Assembly: GCA_964342825.1 (NCBI GenBank)
Contig: CAYFHO010000014.1
Span: forward strand, 1-64,000
Reading direction: 5' to 3'
Origin: AAA164-E04 sp964342825
GTDB lineage: Bacteria; Verrucomicrobiota; Verrucomicrobiia; Limisphaerales; AAA164-E04
Length of the DNA: 64,000 nucleotides
The notes below the pieces were generated by a model that was not told the origin of the DNA, made no database searches, and was given only the letters and a program-made list of their open reading frames with translations. Position numbers and translations under genes: made by a program. Of this stretch, positions 17,838-25,859 are shown piece after piece; the first letter of the stretch is position 1, and the number at the start of each line of letters is the position of its first letter.

Positions 17838-18886
17838 AGAAACTGGCTGTTTATCTTGGACTTTTGGTTTCACTGGTCTGCTGTATCTGGGTACTTCAAA
17901 ATCTGGATTGGAAGGCTCTCTGGAAAGCTCTTAGCGAGGTGCATCCATTCTGGCTCCTCGTCACCATCATCATCTTTTATGTCGGGATCTACGTGCGTGC
18001 TCTTCGCTGGTCGCTACTTTTTCCCGAAGACAAACCGGTGGCCTCCCATCATCTTTTCAAACCACTCATGGTTGGATTTGCGTTTAACAACGTGCTGCCT
18101 TCGGGACGCGTGGGTGAATTCATGCGCGCAATCTATGTGGGAAAGAAGGAAAAAACAGGCGTCCCCATTGTATTCGGAACGGTTGTCACTGAAAGGGTTT
18201 TTGATGGAGTCACTTTGATCGCTTTGTTCATTGTATCGATGGCTTTCATTCCTCCGATTGATCCAGAGATGTCAGTTGAGTTCGGTGGTTTTGTCATCCG
18301 TGGAAATATGCTGGCTCCCCTCATTCAGAAGGTGGTCATTGGATCGGCTGTGATGATCTTTGGTTTGGGATTACTCATGTTTCGCAAGGTGCGCGTCGGG
18401 CTCATCAACTTTGCACGGAAAGTACCCATGTCTGAAAGCATGCACCAATCCATTGAACATGGCCTTGAAGAAATCGTCCGGGGATTCCATGCCATCAAAC
18501 AACCACGCAGGTTCGTTTGGATCACTGTCTATTCTGTCCTGACCTGGGTGATCAATGCCATCGCCGCGCAGACTCTGGGCTGGGGCTTCGATGGTGTTAC
18601 CATGACCTTGATGCAGGCCATCGCACTGGTGGTCATTGAATCGCTGGCGGTCATGATTCCCGCCGCACCGGGATATTGGGGCATTTACGAAGCCGGTATG
18701 ATTTTTGGATTTGCCGTGCTAAATCTGCATCCTTCCAGAGAAGTGGCACTCGCCTACGCCCTCGTCATGCATCTGATTTTCTTCCTGCCAACCACCATCC
18801 TGGGCCTGTGGTACGCAGGCAAAGCCAGCCTCAAACCTCCATCGGATCAAGCCATGGAGGATATTGAGCATGGAGTAGTAAAGTGA
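17834..18886 (+). CDS. Flippase-like (YbhN/MprF TM-type) integral membrane protein
   Basis: A 350-residue membrane protein of the lysylphosphatidylglycerol-synthase TM region / UPF0104 family. About eight hydrophobic segments are visible. Conserved motifs are GFAFNNVLPSGRVGEFMRA (about residues 76-94) and AAPGYWGIYEAGMIFGFAV near the C-terminus. Members are thought to move lipids or lipid-linked sugars across membranes; the MprF transmembrane domain is the characterised example. It overlaps the glycosyltransferase by ATGA, so the two are translationally coupled and probably handle one lipid substrate. Hopanoid loci in other bacteria contain a related membrane protein (HpnL), which supports but does not prove that link. 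Confidence 0.82.
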   Translation: MKKLAVYLGLLVSLVCCIWVLQNLDWKALWKALSEVHPFWLLVTIIIFYVGIYVRALRWSLLFPEDKPVASHHLFKPLMVGFAFNNVLPSGRVGEFMRAIYVGKKEKTGVPIVFGTVVTERVFDGVTLIALFIVSMAFIPPIDPEMSVEFGGFVIRGNMLAPLIQKVVIGSAVMIFGLGLLMFRKVRVGLINFARKVPMSESMHQSIEHGLEEIVRGFHAIKQPRRFVWITVYSVLTWVINAIAAQTLGWGFDGVTMTLMQAIALVVIESLAVMIPAAPGYWGIYEAGMIFGFAVLNLHPSREVALAYALVMHLIFFLPTTILGLWYAGKASLKPPSDQAMEDIEHGVVK

Positions 18887-19098
18887 TTTAATTTCATGCC
18901 AACCCGCATATGCTGGTTCAAGATCGCCAAGGTCTGGGAGTTTTAAATACTTTAATGATTCTTGCCGCTGTAAACATGAGCCTTGATCTCTGGCCTACAT
19001 TTCCTCTTTTCGAGCATCCAGGTTCCAGGGCCAGGACGGTTTTTACTTTTGTTCATTTTAAGGTTCAAAAGTAATCGCTGCATTGCCTGACAAGGCAA

Positions 19099-19275
19099 CA
19101 GAGTTGGAGTCCATGCTTGAGCATGCAACAGTTGACAAAGTCAACGAGTGAAAAACAAAGGAATAGATGTAGGCATAATGGTTCCTCTTCTCCCTCCAAC
19201 TCACTGGACACAAGAACACATTATTTTCGCTGGCTTTGCCAGCGTGGGCAGGCTGAAGCCTGAACTCCAACTCTG
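19099..19275. repeat. Hairpin-rich intergenic repeat element (MITE-like)
   Basis: The 482-bp gap between the flippase gene and the ABC permease holds no credible gene. It contains a 177-bp element bounded by a perfect 12-bp inverted repeat: CAGAGTTGGAGT (19099-19110) and ACTCCAACTCTG (19264-19275). Inside are four short perfect hairpins: CATGC-TTGA-GCATG (19112-19125), GTTGAC-AAA-GTCAAC (19131-19145), CGCTGGC-TTT-GCCAGCG (19228-19244) and CAGGC-TGAA-GCCTG (19249-19262). A fifth, TTGCCT-GACA-AGGCAA (19083-19098), abuts the left end. CTCCAACTC also recurs at 19194-19202. No target-site duplication or transposase is evident. A diverged stretch at 23449-23503 matches part of it. Confidence 0.65.
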
Positions 19276-19368
19276 AAACCCATCAGAAAAGCCTGACTGC
19301 AATCACTCCCCAAAAAAAGCGAATGATATGTTCCCAAGGTGCTGTATTCTGCGTTGATCTCGAGTTGA

Positions 19369-22020
19369 TTAAGGATTCAAATCAGCAATAACCTTGTGAC
19401 GAAATCGAGGAGGTATTGGACTTATCTGATTCCTATTTCGTTGATCCCAATTCCATAATTTACCGTCAGCTGTCATTCCGTAGTTACCTAATTGTGCTAC
19501 CCAATCACTTCTACCTCCCATCTTTTTGACATGATAGGTTAGGGTTCCTTTTGCGTAAGGTTGGTATCGTTCAGGCAGACTATCCCAGGAATAAGTTTCA
19601 TGTGCTATTCCCCAAACTGCGCCATCATTACTCAGGAAACTCCGGTGAGACAATGAAACCAAATCATTGATTGGTTGTACATTAGAACCATTTCTACAAA
19701 CCACTCTAATTAAAGGCTGATGGTTTTGGTGTGAAGCGGGCAAGGGCACATTTGCGTTTTTTGCACTGATCCATTGATTACCATCCTCTGTAGTTATGAG
19801 AATAGTCCCTCTTTCAGGCCCTGTAATTTCCACCACTTTCCACTTGTGTGGATAAATATCTCTTAAATATGTTCTCGCAAGGGTCAACCGATTCCACTCA
19901 AAGGTTGAAGCAGAATTGCCCCATGCGTATAGCTGACCATTTTCGCGCAATGCAAAAAACATCTCATGATGTACCAAACAATCCTTCCAATCAGTAAATG
20001 TTTCCTTCACTGGAAAATAAACAGGCCCCATATCAATATCGAAAACTGGTCCATGAGATTGTTCCCACTTGGTTGGAAGTTCGACGTCCACTTGAGCAAG
20101 TTCAGGTAATTCGGCCAATGCAGGTTTCTTGGGTTTTGACTGGCCACCCGACCAAAGGGTACCGTCAGAAGCAACCGCCAAAAATCCCAATCGACCGGCA
20201 GAAATTTTCTTCCATGTCCGGTCGTGCATCATAGGAATCAACTCAATGGAAGTCTTATTCGCAAACCACTGGTTTTCTGATTGAATCGTCCACATCCAGA
20301 GATGATTCCGAGAATCCAATACAAACCGGTAGTTATAGTTGTAAGCAAACTGAACCAAATGCCCCAGTTGATGAGAAACTGGTAATTGCTCCACCTTATC
20401 CATTTGATCTCGATATCGTCCTGATCGATTTAGATGAAAATCGAACCGCCAAACAGTTCCATCAGGTGATAATACTAATCCCTTATCAAAATCTAAAAAG
20501 ATGGATGGTTTCACACCCGGCCTAAGAATGGAGTGCTCCGGAGAGGGTTCTAGCAATGTCACCCGCTCCCAAGATCGATCCGCAAGAGCACGTAATAGTA
20601 GGCTCACAACTATAACGGCAAAGACCATGTGCAGGATATTTCGTGAAATAGTACGCCAGGAAACAGACAGGCTCAGAGAGTTTCGATAACTGCGCCATGT
20701 TATAAATGGTAAGATAAAAATGAATGTATGTAGCGCGGTTAGTAAATGGTTTGGTCTGCCTACTGCACTTAACTTCCCTAAGCAAATCATTATTACGGGA
20801 ATCATTAATAGTGAAAGACTGAAAGATTTCAGGTATCCAAAACAGAATGATCCAGCATAAAGAGATAGAATACCGATAATGATAGAAAAAATTTGAAAAG
20901 GGATAGAATCCATAAAAAGGGGAATGAATCTCTGATGAAGAATGGTCAGAATCAGATGTGGCATTAAACCAGCAATTAACCATCCTAAAAAAATCGTCAT
21001 TAAACATTTAACAAGAAACTGGTCTCTTCTCCTCACGGGCCCCACTAATTCCCCGAAATGCACATCCAATCGTCGGCTTTCAGCTGTTGTCACACAAGCA
21101 AGACTGGCAGGGATAAATAAGATTATAAAACTTATCAGCTCAGGTATGTGAGAAACAAACCGTGCAGGCTCTTCACCAATCCATTTCCCCATACCCCCCC
21201 ATTTGACCAATAACCCAGAACTAGCAGCGATAGCTAACAAAAAACCACCAAGGAAAAGGTTGGTCTGCTGAAGTCGAAGTTCACGAAAAACCATCGCTTT
21301 CCATGGTTGGTATCTATAACTGGCAGGGTCATTGGATCGATTGAAAAGACCAAAAAGATTCCAATCCATTTCAGTTGCATGCATACCTTTGTCTTCCCAT
21401 TTGAGAAAAGCAGCCCGTGCCAACCACCATCCTGCTCCTCCATATACCAAGGCAACCATAAACATCAGGTATCCAAACTGCGAATCCGCCATTCCGGTAT
21501 TATCAACAATCATAAACAGTAGGAAAGTGAGGATAAACGGAAGCAGACAAGTCAACCAAAGCGAAGCCACCAAGTTCCGTAATTTGAGTGTCAGAAAGAT
21601 CCCTGGCCCCATACATGCCCACGCCATAGAAACAAAACATAGAATGTAAAAAGTCCCCGAATTTTCTATTCCCAAATGTGTGGCTTCTCTTTGATGAAAA
21701 TGAAAAATGGCGTAAATGCTAAGCGCGGAAAGCGTGGCATAAAAAGGCAATGTCACTTTGAGTTTTTCACGCCAAAATTGTTGACGAGACCAGGGCATAC
21801 TCATCCCCCACCCTAAATTCTGGAGGGAGAGTTCACTTCCAAATTGGCAGGAAACAAAATATGAGAGCGCCAGGCCCAGACCAAAGAAAGAAAAGATCGA
21901 GTTCCACACTTCTCCTGACTCGATTCTCCTTAGAAATAATAGTATCAAAGAAAGGGAGACAATAATGCCTGCGGGCGCCGCCACCAGCCTCAACTCTTTT
22001 TTAATGCGCGGATGCAACAT
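19369..22020 (-). CDS. ABC-2 type permease fused to RCC1-like propeller
   Basis: An 883-residue protein. Residues about 1-480 are a polytopic membrane domain with some ten or more hydrophobic segments. It contains the soluble MFRELRLQQTNLFLGGFLLA stretch, typical of ABC-2 permeases. Residues about 490-883 are soluble and carry seven repeats of a D/E-x-G-x-h-W/Y core: SPDGTVWRF, DSRNHLWMW, ASDGTLWSGG, RENGQLYAWG, TEDGNQWIS, SNDGAVWGI and TADGKLWNW. Seven such repeats are what an RCC1-type seven-bladed propeller would need. The gene overlaps the ATPase by 20 bp, so this is the transporter's membrane subunit. A sensing or docking role for the propeller is speculation. No rho-independent terminator follows. 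Confidence 0.8.
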   Translation of the reverse strand: MLHPRIKKELRLVAAPAGIIVSLSLILLFLRRIESGEVWNSIFSFFGLGLALSYFVSCQFGSELSLQNLGWGMSMPWSRQQFWREKLKVTLPFYATLSALSIYAIFHFHQREATHLGIENSGTFYILCFVSMAWACMGPGIFLTLKLRNLVASLWLTCLLPFILTFLLFMIVDNTGMADSQFGYLMFMVALVYGGAGWWLARAAFLKWEDKGMHATEMDWNLFGLFNRSNDPASYRYQPWKAMVFRELRLQQTNLFLGGFLLAIAASSGLLVKWGGMGKWIGEEPARFVSHIPELISFIILFIPASLACVTTAESRRLDVHFGELVGPVRRRDQFLVKCLMTIFLGWLIAGLMPHLILTILHQRFIPLFMDSIPFQIFSIIIGILSLYAGSFCFGYLKSFSLSLLMIPVIMICLGKLSAVGRPNHLLTALHTFIFILPFITWRSYRNSLSLSVSWRTISRNILHMVFAVIVVSLLLRALADRSWERVTLLEPSPEHSILRPGVKPSIFLDFDKGLVLSPDGTVWRFDFHLNRSGRYRDQMDKVEQLPVSHQLGHLVQFAYNYNYRFVLDSRNHLWMWTIQSENQWFANKTSIELIPMMHDRTWKKISAGRLGFLAVASDGTLWSGGQSKPKKPALAELPELAQVDVELPTKWEQSHGPVFDIDMGPVYFPVKETFTDWKDCLVHHEMFFALRENGQLYAWGNSASTFEWNRLTLARTYLRDIYPHKWKVVEITGPERGTILITTEDGNQWISAKNANVPLPASHQNHQPLIRVVCRNGSNVQPINDLVSLSHRSFLSNDGAVWGIAHETYSWDSLPERYQPYAKGTLTYHVKKMGGRSDWVAQLGNYGMTADGKLWNWDQRNRNQISPIPPRFRHKVIADLNP

Positions 22021-22918
22021 GGTTTTGCTCCTCTTGTTTGACGTTGGACAGGAAGATTTCCTCCAGGGTCATGGCATGAGATTCGATGGATTCTGGATGG
22101 AAAGATGATGCCCAATCTCTCACGGGCTGTTCATCGCCGCAGATCCATAGTTCCATTTCACGACCTTCCACCTGACAGTCCATTATTTCGGGCAAGTCGG
22201 GAAGTTGCGGATTGTCAGGAAAAACCAGAACCAGGCGCTTGTACTGAGCACGTGCCTGATCCGCTTCCAGAGTGATCAATTCAAGTCCTCGATCCATGAT
22301 GGTGAATTCATCAATCAATCCCTCAAATTCGGTAATCAAATGCGTGGATACGAAAACGGTTCGATTTTCCGGATCCTTATCCTGGTAGGCTCCAATGACC
22401 GTACGAATAAACTCGCGCCGTATCAAAGGATCAAGGCCTGAAGTCGGTTCATCAAGGATGAGTAGTTCTGGCTCGGGACAAAGCGCCCCAATCAAGGCTA
22501 CCTGCATCTTTTGACCTTTGGAAAGGTGGTTGATTTTTTGGTCTAGATCCAAATGAAACTGCCCAATTAGATCCATCTGCATATCCAGGTTCCAGTGCTT
22601 ACGGAACGAGGCCTGATACTGAAAGTGATCGACCACTTTCATCCACGGGTAAAATCCCAGTTGATCCGGAACATAGGCCAGGCGTGACCGGACCGCGACC
22701 TCCTCTTTGGCGGGATTCATCCCAAAAAGTTCAACCGATCCCGATGTCGGTTTCAATAGATCCAACAGACATTTAATGGTCGTTGTCTTCCCTGCCCCGT
22801 TACGTCCAAACAATCCGTAACAACGACCGGGCTGCACGCTAAGATCAAGGCCGTTCACCGCGTCAGTCTTTCCAAACTGCCGCACCAACTGTTTAATTTC
22901 GATGACTGGAGAACTCAT
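22001..22918 (-). CDS. ABC transporter ATPase (ABC-2 exporter type)
   Basis: A 305-residue ATPase. Walker A is GRNGAGKTT (residues 38-46), the signature is LSKGQKMQVAL and Walker B is LLILDEPTSGLDP, followed by the H-loop VSTHLI. The C-terminal 90 residues form the variable regulatory extension seen in drug, bacitracin and YtrB-type exporters. It lies between a GntR regulator (29-bp gap) and the permease (20-bp overlap). This is the usual layout of YtrA-controlled ABC operons, which often respond to cell-wall antibiotics in Firmicutes. The substrate here is unknown. Confidence 0.93.
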   Translation of the reverse strand: MSSPVIEIKQLVRQFGKTDAVNGLDLSVQPGRCYGLFGRNGAGKTTTIKCLLDLLKPTSGSVELFGMNPAKEEVAVRSRLAYVPDQLGFYPWMKVVDHFQYQASFRKHWNLDMQMDLIGQFHLDLDQKINHLSKGQKMQVALIGALCPEPELLILDEPTSGLDPLIRREFIRTVIGAYQDKDPENRTVFVSTHLITEFEGLIDEFTIMDRGLELITLEADQARAQYKRLVLVFPDNPQLPDLPEIMDCQVEGREMELWICGDEQPVRDWASSFHPESIESHAMTLEEIFLSNVKQEEQNHVASAH

Positions 22919-22947
22919 GTATTTGATGCCTTATGTTCGTTGAAGGA

Positions 22948-23355
22948 TTATAGTGATGATATTGAATCGGATTTTTTCCTGGCATAAGATTGCAGACGCT
23001 GCTGAATGATCTTTAGTAGCTCTTCATCGGAAAACTGAAGGTGATGTGCCTCCACAATGGCCGCATCCACGGCTTCCTGGAGTTTCTTCTGACGCATTTT
23101 TTGACTGAAAGGAGTGTGGTGATCCGATACGAAACAACCTTTCCCTGCTTGAGTTTCTACCACCCCTTGCCTCTCCAGTTCGGTGTATGCTTTGGCCACC
23201 GTGTTACGATTGATCCTCAACCGTTCCGCGAGAGGCCGTATCCCCGGCAAAGCGTCTCCCCTTTTCAATCGCCCCGATGCCACCGCCGTTTTGATTTGAT
23301 CGACAATTTGCAAGTATGTGGGCTTCCCCGATTGAAACTGGATTTGAAGGAACAT
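22948..23355 (-). CDS. GntR-family regulator, YtrA subfamily
   Basis: A 135-residue repressor with an N-terminal winged helix-turn-helix (about residues 12-77). Its DNA-reading block is PLAERLRINRNTVAKAYTEL, followed by the wing motif TQAGKGCFV. A short helical C-terminal tail of about 50 residues follows, and it lacks the large effector domain of FadR or HutC relatives, which defines the YtrA group. The ATG at 23355 is preferred to a TTG at 23373 because the latter lies inside the operator palindrome. A near-perfect promoter and an inverted repeat sit just upstream, so the protein probably represses its own operon with the ABC transporter downstream. The inducer is unknown. Confidence 0.92.
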   Translation of the reverse strand: MFLQIQFQSGKPTYLQIVDQIKTAVASGRLKRGDALPGIRPLAERLRINRNTVAKAYTELERQGVVETQAGKGCFVSDHHTPFSQKMRQKKLQEAVDAAIVEAHHLQFSDEELLKIIQQRLQSYARKKSDSISSL

Positions 23356-23370
23356 AACTCTCGCAACTAT

Positions 23371-23398
23371 CAACTGTCACATGACAGTATGACAGTTG
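23371..23398 (-). promoter_or_regulatory. Probable GntR operator
   Basis: A perfect 9-bp inverted repeat, CAACTGTCA (23371-23379) and TGACAGTTG (23390-23398), centred just upstream of the regulator start. Part of the motif recurs in the middle as ATGACAGTA. It brackets the predicted -10 element, so binding would block RNA polymerase. Autoregulation is inferred from position. Confidence 0.65.
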
Positions 23399-23412
23399 AG
23401 GTGCAACGTCAA
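23384..23412 (-). promoter_or_regulatory. Sigma70-type promoter of the GntR-ABC operon
   Basis: Reading the minus strand, TTGACG (23412-23407) is followed after exactly 17 bp by TACTGT (23389-23384). The -10 lies between the two arms of the operator repeat. Transcription would begin close to the regulator start, leaving a very short leader. Confidence 0.55.
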
Positions 23413-23448
23413 TATTTTTTAGATTCAAAAAGAATAAACTGCCTCATA

Positions 23449-23503
23449 GGAGCCCATGCTAAATCGCGAACCAGTTGACGACTTTAGCGAGTAAAAAAGA
23501 AAG
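23449..23503. repeat. Diverged partial copy of the 19.1-kb repeat
   Basis: Fifty-five bases here align without gaps to 19106-19160, with 40 identities by my count. Shared blocks are CCATGCT, CAGTTGAC, CGAGT and an A-rich tail ending AAAG. The hairpins have decayed, but a new pair GCTAAA/TTTAGC is present. The match is by eye, so common origin is tentative. Confidence 0.35.
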
Positions 23504-23520
23504 TGAAGCTACCCGGCCAT

Positions 23521-23622
23521 TCACTTCAAAGAAATATCAACTTTCCACAAGAACACTACCGCGGTTAAAATGAATACCCCAAATATACTGGCAAACCAAA
23601 GCACCTGCTTTCTAGAGCACAT
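23521..23622 (-). CDS. 33-residue single-span membrane peptide
   Basis: A short reading frame of 33 codons in the roughly 400-bp gap between the GntR operon and the prepilin-like gene. It has the layout of a real small membrane protein: a basic start (MCSRKQ), about 20 hydrophobic residues (VLWFASIFGVFILTAVVFLW) and a short polar tail (KVDISLK). An AGGA element sits seven bases before the ATG, a good ribosome-binding site for this genome. It matches no family I recognise. It is transcribed in the same direction as the GntR operon but upstream of that operon's promoter. It could also be chance coding in an AT-rich gap. The remainder of the gap (23356-23756) shows nothing else. Confidence 0.42.
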   Translation of the reverse strand: MCSRKQVLWFASIFGVFILTAVVFLWKVDISLK

Positions 23623-23756
23623 AATCCATTCCTATAAAGTGAACTAGGCTGGACAACAAAAAACTGAAGGGTGTGACAGGAAAAGATTGATCAATTTCCA
23701 CTTCATGAATTCTGGAATATTTCTAATGTATCCACTATCTGGTAGGCAGTCAGACG

Positions 23757-24653
23757 TTAAAATGGGACATCATCTGTTAAATGCCCTCTTCTCACCAATC
23801 TTAGATGAGTCTGGTTATCCCTGTTCCAGCGTTGCATGTGGAATGTATTGGTTGTCATCAGGTTTCTAAGCGTGCTGGATTCAACATGTCCGTCAACAAA
23901 TACTGAGTTTCTTCGCCCGGAATGAAGGTTCAAGTTCATTTCTTGAATCACGGTGGATACACTCTCATCCAACTTGGTCTGAGGTGGGGTGGACAGATTA
24001 AGCATGATGTGCCGGTACATTCCGGGAATCGCTGGAGTCAGGCCGATCCCAAAACGCGCGTTCAATTCAACGGCATAGAGGTGTCCATCAGTGAAAGCAA
24101 TCATGTCCGACGGAGCCCGAACTTCTACGTCACGAACACTTTTCCCTTTTTTGTCAGTGATGTGCATTCCCAGCCCCAGCCCTTCACTGTTATAACCACG
24201 AAGAGTTGCCCAACCATGTGTATTGTAGGCGTAGGATCCGTAATCACCTCTTGAAAAGCCAACCCGTGGTGATAACGAAATCGATCCCTTTCGCGCAATG
24301 ATTGTGGCATCAGGGCACTGAATCATTTTACCAGATTTGTAATGGACGCCGGTCCCGAATCCCTGCCCCACGTATGTATGCAGATAATCTCCTGGTGACA
24401 AGAAATATATCCCACTGCTTGAACTGGCATGTGATCGAGGTGGAAAATATTCGTGGTCCAATACATATTGATTTAGTGCGATTCCGATTTGGCGCAAATT
24501 ACTCATGCATTGAACGGATCTTGCCTTGGATTTTGCAGCAGATAAGGCAGGAAGGAGCAAGCTTGCCAAAATCGCAATGATGGCAATGACCACCAATAAT
24601 TCGATCAACGTGAAACCCAGATTCCTACGTTTAAACTGGTAAAACACCACCAT
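23757..24653 (-). CDS. Prepilin-like H-X9-DG protein
   Basis: A 298-residue type II pseudopilin-like protein. The N-terminus FKRRNLG|FTLIELLVV is a class III prepilin signal, cut after Gly13, followed by a hydrophobic helix to about residue 38. Near the C-terminus His244 and Asp254-Gly255 (HSGRRNSVFVDG) form the H-X9-DG motif that defines a large family in Planctomycetota, Verrucomicrobiota and Lentisphaerota. Genomes of these groups often hold dozens of such orphan genes. The protein is presumably processed by a prepilin peptidase and displayed at the envelope, but its function is unknown. No pilus or secretion genes lie nearby. The 279-bp gap after it contains no gene I can support. Confidence 0.88.
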   Translation of the reverse strand: MVVFYQFKRRNLGFTLIELLVVIAIIAILASLLLPALSAAKSKARSVQCMSNLRQIGIALNQYVLDHEYFPPRSHASSSSGIYFLSPGDYLHTYVGQGFGTGVHYKSGKMIQCPDATIIARKGSISLSPRVGFSRGDYGSYAYNTHGWATLRGYNSEGLGLGMHITDKKGKSVRDVEVRAPSDMIAFTDGHLYAVELNARFGIGLTPAIPGMYRHIMLNLSTPPQTKLDESVSTVIQEMNLNLHSGRRNSVFVDGHVESSTLRNLMTTNTFHMQRWNRDNQTHLRLVRRGHLTDDVPF

Positions 24654-24932
24654 AATTTTGGAAACAACTATCCATAAGAGTGATCGATATCTCCAGATAT
24701 TCCATTTTTTGGTCCAAGCTGCGATGAATATTATTTACGAGTGGGCAACTTAGGAAAACGATCCAATTCAGATTCTTGATAATTTAAGGGAGAAGGGTAC
24801 GATGAACGAAGGATTTCTTCGTAAGAAAAAACATCAACTCCGCTGATAAACAGTCAACTACATTACTCGTCACCCATCGTATTTGAATTGAACATTGTCG
24901 GGGAACAATGGAGCCAGGTCAGCTCGTGGCGT

Positions 24933-25640
24933 TCAAGCTGCACTGATCTTGGAATTTGAGTGGGCTTTCTCGCTCTGATGCTTCTTGTAGAAATCTGCGG
25001 CTCCCAGCAATAGACGTTTCATGTCTTCAGGTGAGATGTCGGGTGTACCGGAAAGCCAGATTGGTTTGGGCTGGACGCCGCTCCAACTGGTTTCGGTGAT
25101 CTCCACTGCGGTATAGGGTTCGTGCAAATGAATCACATACACTTTCTCAGTTCCATCAGGTTGGGTCTTAGAGGCCAGACTCCATTGAGGAATTTCCCCG
25201 GACTGAACAGGCGAATCGTTTCCGAGCACATTGCGGGCCCAAGGATAAACGCCTATCAGGGCGGCTGTCACGGTCAGTAAAAGGCTGGTAGTCCACTCCA
25301 CCCATGTGGGTGCGGTTGGATTTAAGATAACCATCCAGACGACGGCGGAAAGCAAGATCACATCGGCTAGGTAATAGATCCAGTCAGGCACGCGTCGAAC
25401 TGAAAATCCCGTATTCGAGGGAGCGTCTTTCTGGAACGGATTAGCCACTTCACTGGGAGTAGATTCAACTTCGGAGGCCTCACCGTGACCGTGCAACAAC
25501 TTTGAGACGCCAGACAAGGAATCTTCGGCAACCTCAAGCGTGCGCTTGTGATCCTGAGCCTGTTCAGCTTCAGACCCTCTGCCTTCATTCCCTTTCATGA
25601 GTTGGGAAAGTCCGCGTCCAAGTGTTTTTTTCATGGCCAT
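24933..25640 (-). CDS. Two-helix membrane protein with ParB-like N-terminus
   Basis: A 235-residue protein of unknown function. The first residues (MAMKKTLGRGLSQLMKG) closely resemble the N-terminal box of ParB/Noc proteins (KxxLGRGLxALI), but no ParB DNA-binding domain follows. A second, weaker version appears at residues about 42-51 (LSGVSKLLHG). Two membrane helices span about 88-106 and 115-133. A C-terminal soluble domain of about 95 residues contains a WSGVQPKPIWL stretch and a charged tail. The region before the helices is acidic and probably disordered. The gene is alone, with its own 219-bp upstream gap. In ParB the N-terminal box contacts ParA, so an interaction with a ParA-type ATPase is imaginable but unproven. 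Confidence 0.7.
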   Translation of the reverse strand: MAMKKTLGRGLSQLMKGNEGRGSEAEQAQDHKRTLEVAEDSLSGVSKLLHGHGEASEVESTPSEVANPFQKDAPSNTGFSVRRVPDWIYYLADVILLSAVVWMVILNPTAPTWVEWTTSLLLTVTAALIGVYPWARNVLGNDSPVQSGEIPQWSLASKTQPDGTEKVYVIHLHEPYTAVEITETSWSGVQPKPIWLSGTPDISPEDMKRLLLGAADFYKKHQSEKAHSNSKISAA

Positions 25641-25859
25641 TGAAATTTTGGATACCCGTTACCGATCAACGGAACTGGAGGGATCTTAAAACGAGCAGAT
25701 ACCTGGGTCCATAAAAAAACAAAGCATGAGAAATCGCACTAGAATGGTGCTTATTTGGTGATCGGCATTTTGAATAGATCGGTTCTTGCCTTGCCACATG
25801 GGACAGACTACGATTTTAAGCATTCCAGACAACCGTTCTTAACCTTGACCAAATAGATC

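Noticed and set aside
19369..22020. Reading the permease-propeller protein as two genes joined by error
   Set aside because: One continuous frame with no start site or shift signal at the junction, and uniform composition across it.
24802..24846. 14-residue frame after a GGGAGAAGGG stretch
   Set aside because: A good ribosome-binding-like site, but too short and without a leader-peptide context or regulated gene downstream on that strand.
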